From Streptomyces caatingaensis (GTDB lineage Bacteria; Actinomycetota; Actinomycetes; Streptomycetales; Streptomycetaceae): 64,000 bases of DNA. The notes under the pieces were generated by a model. That model was not told the origin of the DNA, searched no databases, and saw only the letters and a list, made by a program, of their open reading frames with translations. Every line of letters starts with the position of its first letter. The first letter of the stretch is position 1. Shown in pieces: positions 60,800 through 64,000 of the stretch. The stretch is from the NCBI RefSeq assembly GCF_001187435.1, contig NZ_LFXA01000004.1, positions 191,001 to 255,000 on the forward strand, written 5' to 3'. Position numbers and translations under genes: made by a program.

Positions 60800-61681
60800 T
60801 CAACTCCCCGCCGCCGCGGGGGCGCCGGGGGCGCTGACGTCGAAGCGCTTCGCGCCGGGCGCCGCCTTCATCAGCGCGGTGAGCGTACGCGCCTTGGCGT
60901 CGCCCCGCTCGCCGCTGCCCCAGACGACCGTCCGACCCCCCGTCAACTCCACGGTGATGGAGTCGTACGAGCGTACGCGGATGACGAGGGTGTCGCGGCG
61001 CACGTCCGCCGGGAGGGACGCCGAGGCGCGCACGCCCTCGCGCTCCAGGCGCGCGCGGCCGAAGTGGCGGACGCCCGGGGAGTCGTCGGGGGCCTCCATC
61101 ACCAGCCGGGGCACCTTGGCCGGGGCGCGGTCGACTGTGGCGAACCGCACTCCCATACCGTCGATTTCGATGAACTTCCCGCCCTTTTCGAGGATCGCTT
61201 TCGGCTGACGTTCGGTCACTTCCAGTCGGATTCCGTGCGGCCAGGAGCGGCCGACGTCGACGGACTCGATCCGGGGGAGCTTCGCGCGCAGCCGGCCGGC
61301 GATGGCGTCCGTGTCCACGGACACCAGCGGCTCGCCGAGCGGCACGGCGGCGGCCGCGCGCACCTCGTCCGCCGTGAGGACCTCGGTGCCCGCGACCTCG
61401 ACGTGGGTGGCGCGCAGCCAGCCGGAGCCGTACAGCGCCCAGACGACGGCGGTGCCGAGGAGCGCGGCCGCGACCGCCGCCAGGACCAGCCGGGTGCGCC
61501 GCGAGAGCCCCGCGAGCGGGCCGGAGCGGCCCGTGCGGGGTCTGCGGCCGCCCGTACGGCCCCTGGGGCGCGCGGGCCTCCTGCCCGGCCCCTTGGGGGG
61601 CCGGGAGGAGCCGGCCGACGACTTCGGTCCCGGCTTACGGTTCCGTTCGCCGCCGCGCCGGGCGGTCGTCGGTCCGGCCAC
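60800..61681 (-). CDS. ftsQ: Cell division protein FtsQ
   Basis: 293 residues from the GTG at 61681 (AGGAGG upstream). A cytoplasmic Arg/Pro/Gly-rich tail (1-60) precedes a single transmembrane helix (about 64-84, RLVLAAVAAALLGTAVVWAL). The external POTRA domain starts LRATHVEVAGTEVLTADEVR and contains RIESVDVGRSWPHGIRLEVT; the beta domain follows (VTVELTGGRTVVWGSG-like). It recruits FtsL and DivIC to the division site. Gene length and tail are typical of Streptomyces. Confidence 0.94.
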   Translation of the reverse strand: MAGPTTARRGGERNRKPGPKSSAGSSRPPKGPGRRPARPRGRTGGRRPRTGRSGPLAGLSRRTRLVLAAVAAALLGTAVVWALYGSGWLRATHVEVAGTEVLTADEVRAAAAVPLGEPLVSVDTDAIAGRLRAKLPRIESVDVGRSWPHGIRLEVTERQPKAILEKGGKFIEIDGMGVRFATVDRAPAKVPRLVMEAPDDSPGVRHFGRARLEREGVRASASLPADVRRDTLVIRVRSYDSITVELTGGRTVVWGSGERGDAKARTLTALMKAAPGAKRFDVSAPGAPAAAGS

Positions 61682-61710
61682 GCTGCTCAGCCTCCTGCCT
61701 GTGCGGGCCG

Positions 61711-62805
61711 TCAGCCCGCCCTGCGTGCGGCGATCGCCTCGTACACCATGCCGACCAGCAGCTCGTCGGCGTCCCGGCGGCCGAACTCGGCGGCGGCGCG
61801 GGACATGTGGTAAAGCCGCTGCGGGTCGGCGAGCACCGGGAGGACGTTGCCCTGCACCCACTCGGGCGTCAGTTCGGCGTCGTCGACCAGCAGTCCGCCG
61901 CCGGCCTTGACCACCGGCTGGGCGTTGAGCCGCTGCTCGCCGTTGCCGATGGGCAGCGGGACGTAGGCGGCGGGGAGCCCGACGGCGGACAGTTCGGCGA
62001 CGGTCATCGCGCCCGCGCGGCAGAGCATCATGTCGGCCGCGGCGTACGCGAGGTCCATGCGGTCCACATACGATACCGGGATGTAAGGCGGCATTCCGGG
62101 CATGTTGTCCACGTGCGGCAGGTCGTTCTTCGGACCGACCGCGTGCAGGACCTGGATGCCGGAGCGCTGGAGGAACGGGACGACCGCCTGGATCACCTCG
62201 TTGAGCCGGCGGGCGCCCTGCGAGCCGCCGGAGACCAGCAGGGTGGGCAGGTTGGGGTCGAGCCCGAAGGCCGCCCGGGCCTCGTAGCGCAGCGCCGCGC
62301 GGTCCAGCGTGGCGATCGTGCGGCGCAGCGGGATGCCCACGTAACGGGCGTTGCGCAGCTTGCTGTCGGGGGTGGACACGGCCACCCCGGCGGCGTAGCG
62401 CGAGCCGATCTTGTTGGCCAGGCCCGGGCGGGCGTTGGCCTCGTGGACGATGATCGGCACGCCGAGCCGCTTGGCGGCCAGGTAGCCGGGCAGCGCCACG
62501 TAGCCGCCGAAGCCGACCACGCAGTCGGCCTTGGTGCGCTCCAGGATCTGCTCGGCCGCCTTGATGGTGCCGCGCAGCCGACCGGGGACGGTGATCAGTT
62601 CCGGGGTGGGCTTGCGCGGCAGCGGTACGGCGGGGATGAGGCCGAGCTCATAGCCCCGCTCGGGCACGAGCCGGGTCTCCAGTCCCCGCTCCGTGCCGAG
62701 CGCCGTGATCCCCACGGTCGGGTCCTGCCTGCGCAGGGCGTCCGCGAGGGCGAGCGCGGGCTCGATGTGGCCGGCGGTCCCCCCGCCGGCGAGTACGACA
62801 TGCAC
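61711..62805 (-). CDS. murG: MurG glycosyltransferase
   Basis: 364 residues. It adds GlcNAc to lipid I to form lipid II on the inner membrane face. Glycine-rich loops are [21 protein letters not shown] and [15 protein letters not shown], and the donor UDP-GlcNAc site is [16 protein letters not shown], followed by [20 protein letters not shown]. All catalytic-region motifs are intact. It starts 6 bases after ftsW and ends 29 bases before ftsQ, in the usual dcw order. Confidence 0.97.
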   Translation of the reverse strand: MHVVLAGGGTAGHIEPALALADALRRQDPTVGITALGTERGLETRLVPERGYELGLIPAVPLPRKPTPELITVPGRLRGTIKAAEQILERTKADCVVGFGGYVALPGYLAAKRLGVPIIVHEANARPGLANKIGSRYAAGVAVSTPDSKLRNARYVGIPLRRTIATLDRAALRYEARAAFGLDPNLPTLLVSGGSQGARRLNEVIQAVVPFLQRSGIQVLHAVGPKNDLPHVDNMPGMPPYIPVSYVDRMDLAYAAADMMLCRAGAMTVAELSAVGLPAAYVPLPIGNGEQRLNAQPVVKAGGGLLVDDAELTPEWVQGNVLPVLADPQRLYHMSRAAAEFGRRDADELLVGMVYEAIAARRAG

Positions 62806-62811
62806 CGAAAT

Positions 62812-64000
62812 TCACCGCTCTCCGGACGGCCGCTTCTTGACGCGCCGTCTCATCGTCTTCCATCTCACCCCAGGCTGCCGCATGGCCAGTGCCGCCCGCG
62901 CACCGGGCTCGTCGCGCGCGAAGGCGATGAGCAGGCCGATGGCGAACATGGTCGGCAGCAGGGCGGACCCTCCGTAGGAGAACAGCGGCAGCGGCACCCC
63001 GGCGATCGGCAGCAGGCCGAGCACCGCACCGATGTTGACCACGGCCTGGGCCGTGATCCAGGTGGTCACCGCTCCCGCGGCGTACCTCACGAAGGGGTCC
63101 TCCGTGCGTCCGGCCACGCGGATACCCGCATAGCCTAGAGCCGCGAACAGGGCGAGAACCGACAGCGTCCCCGCCAGGCCCAGCTCCTCACCGGTGATCG
63201 CGAAGATGAAGTCGGTGTGCGGCTCGGGCAGTTCGCCCCATTTTTCGACGCTCGCCCCGAGTCCGGCGCCGAACCAGCCGCCGTTGGCCAGGGCGTAGAT
63301 GCCGTGCACGGCCTGCCAGCACTGGTCGTTGGCGCCCGGGTCGGTGGCGCCGATGCAGGCCAGCCGGGACATGCGGTTGGCGCTGGTCTTGATGAACAGG
63401 AAGGCGAGCGCGGCCGTGACGCCGATCACGCCGGAGAACAGCCGGGTGGGGGCCCCGGCCACCCACAGCAGGCCGAGCAGGACGGCGGTGAGGACGACGG
63501 TGGTGCCCATGTCGCCGCCGACCATGATCAGGCCGAGCAGCACGAAGGTGACCGGGACGAGCGGCACCAGCAGGTGCTTCCACTGGGTGAGCAGCTTCTT
63601 GGCGTGCTTGCGGGCCAGCAGGTCGGCGCCCCAGAGCACCACGGCGAGCTTGGCGAACTCGCTGGGCTGGGCCTGGAAGGGCCCGCCGAGGGAGATCCAG
63701 TTGGTGTTGCCGTTGATGGTCTCGCCGATGCCCGGGACCTGGACGAGGACGAGCAGGAAGACCGTTCCGGCGAGCAGCGGGTAGGCCAGGGCGCGCAGCA
63801 GCCGGACGGGGGTGCGGGCGGCCATCAGCAGCAGGAGCGCGCCGATGGCGGCGGCCAGCAGCTGCTTGCGGAAGAAGTAGGTGGGGGCCAGGCCGCTCTG
63901 CAGCGCCTTGATCTGGGAGGCCGAGTAGACCATCACCAGGCCGAGCACGATGATCAGCAGCGAGCCGCCGAGGATGAGGTAGTAGGCCGTCAGCGGGCGG
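62812..64000 (-). CDS. ftsW: Lipid II polymerase FtsW (5' end outside window)
   Basis: About 396 residues in the window; the frame is open to the right edge, so the N-terminus is missing. SEDS-family glycosyltransferase for septal peptidoglycan. Visible features: VMVYSASQIKAL, GNTNWISLGGPFQAQPSEFAKLAVV with the signature region, GADLLARKHAK, the catalytic-loop side IMVGGDMGTTVVL, ASVEKWGELPEPHTDFIFAI, GEELGLAG, and the closing FSYGGSALLPTMFAIGLL. About ten hydrophobic helices. The tail ends KKRPSGER. Confidence 0.96.
   Translation of the reverse strand, partial: RPLTAYYLILGGSLLIIVLGLVMVYSASQIKALQSGLAPTYFFRKQLLAAAIGALLLLMAARTPVRLLRALAYPLLAGTVFLLVLVQVPGIGETINGNTNWISLGGPFQAQPSEFAKLAVVLWGADLLARKHAKKLLTQWKHLLVPLVPVTFVLLGLIMVGGDMGTTVVLTAVLLGLLWVAGAPTRLFSGVIGVTAALAFLFIKTSANRMSRLACIGATDPGANDQCWQAVHGIYALANGGWFGAGLGASVEKWGELPEPHTDFIFAITGEELGLAGTLSVLALFAALGYAGIRVAGRTEDPFVRYAAGAVTTWITAQAVVNIGAVLGLLPIAGVPLPLFSYGGSALLPTMFAIGLLIAFARDEPGARAALAMRQPGVRWKTMRRRVKKRPSGER

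Overview
The window is chromosomal core DNA of a high-GC Gram-positive bacterium, almost certainly a Streptomyces. The reasons are the base composition, frequent GTG starts, 4-base ATGA/GTGA gene overlaps, a chaplin gene, the trpC-trpM-trpB-trpA order, priA in place of hisA plus trpF, and the ftsW-murG-ftsQ-ftsZ-pgeF-yggS-sepF-yggT-divIVA-ileS order. Most genes lie on the minus strand. I see no rRNA, tRNA, CRISPR array, insertion sequence or secondary-metabolite cluster.

Layout. 1-3.8 kb: end of a UDP-GlcNAc 2-epimerase gene, a membrane-anchored lectin-fold protein, a Tat-exported amine oxidase and an unusual short chaplin. 3.8-9.9 kb: gltD and gltB, glutamate synthase. 10.1-12.8 kb: a VIT/CCC1 transporter, lgt and a DsbA-like thioredoxin protein. 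12.9-27.3 kb: two interlocked amino-acid operons. The his genes (hisD-hisC-hisB-small membrane gene-hisH-priA-ridA-hisF) overlap by 4 bases at every junction. After a pair of plus-strand genes comes hisI-trpE-membrane genes-trpC-trpM-trpB-trpA. PriA (HisA and TrpF activities) joins the two pathways. 27.6-31 kb: plus-strand genes, including a frameshifted membrane protein gene, a stand-alone Lon N-domain protein, a YbaK deacylase and a 24-codon gene for ribosomal protein bL37. 31-39 kb: an ABC exporter pair, a NYN-domain protein and dnaE. 39.3-42.4 kb: a tandemly duplicated two-gene unit, each a 4-TM protein with a conserved extracytoplasmic Cys pair followed by a membrane-anchored DsbA-like protein. 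42.5-50 kb: phoD, a hydrolase, an MscS channel, a Na+/H+ antiporter, a GNAT enzyme, a pseudouridine synthase and lspA. 50-55.3 kb: a DksA/TraR zinc-finger protein with a histone-H1-like tail, divergent from ileS, which has a translational T-box leader. 55.4-64 kb: the end of the division and cell-wall cluster, divIVA through ftsW, the last cut by the window edge.

Points for a second look: the duplicated thiol-redox unit with a DsbB-like topology; an isoleucyl-tRNA synthetase with GAHH in place of the HIGH motif; its T-box leader; the bL37 gene; trpM; the chaplin without its Cys pair; in-gene repeat arrays in the H1-like tail; a family of intergenic elements ending in a shared 19-base sequence; and inverted repeats upstream of ftsZ. 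Start codons were chosen from Shine-Dalgarno spacing, gene overlap and family knowledge; database searches were not possible.
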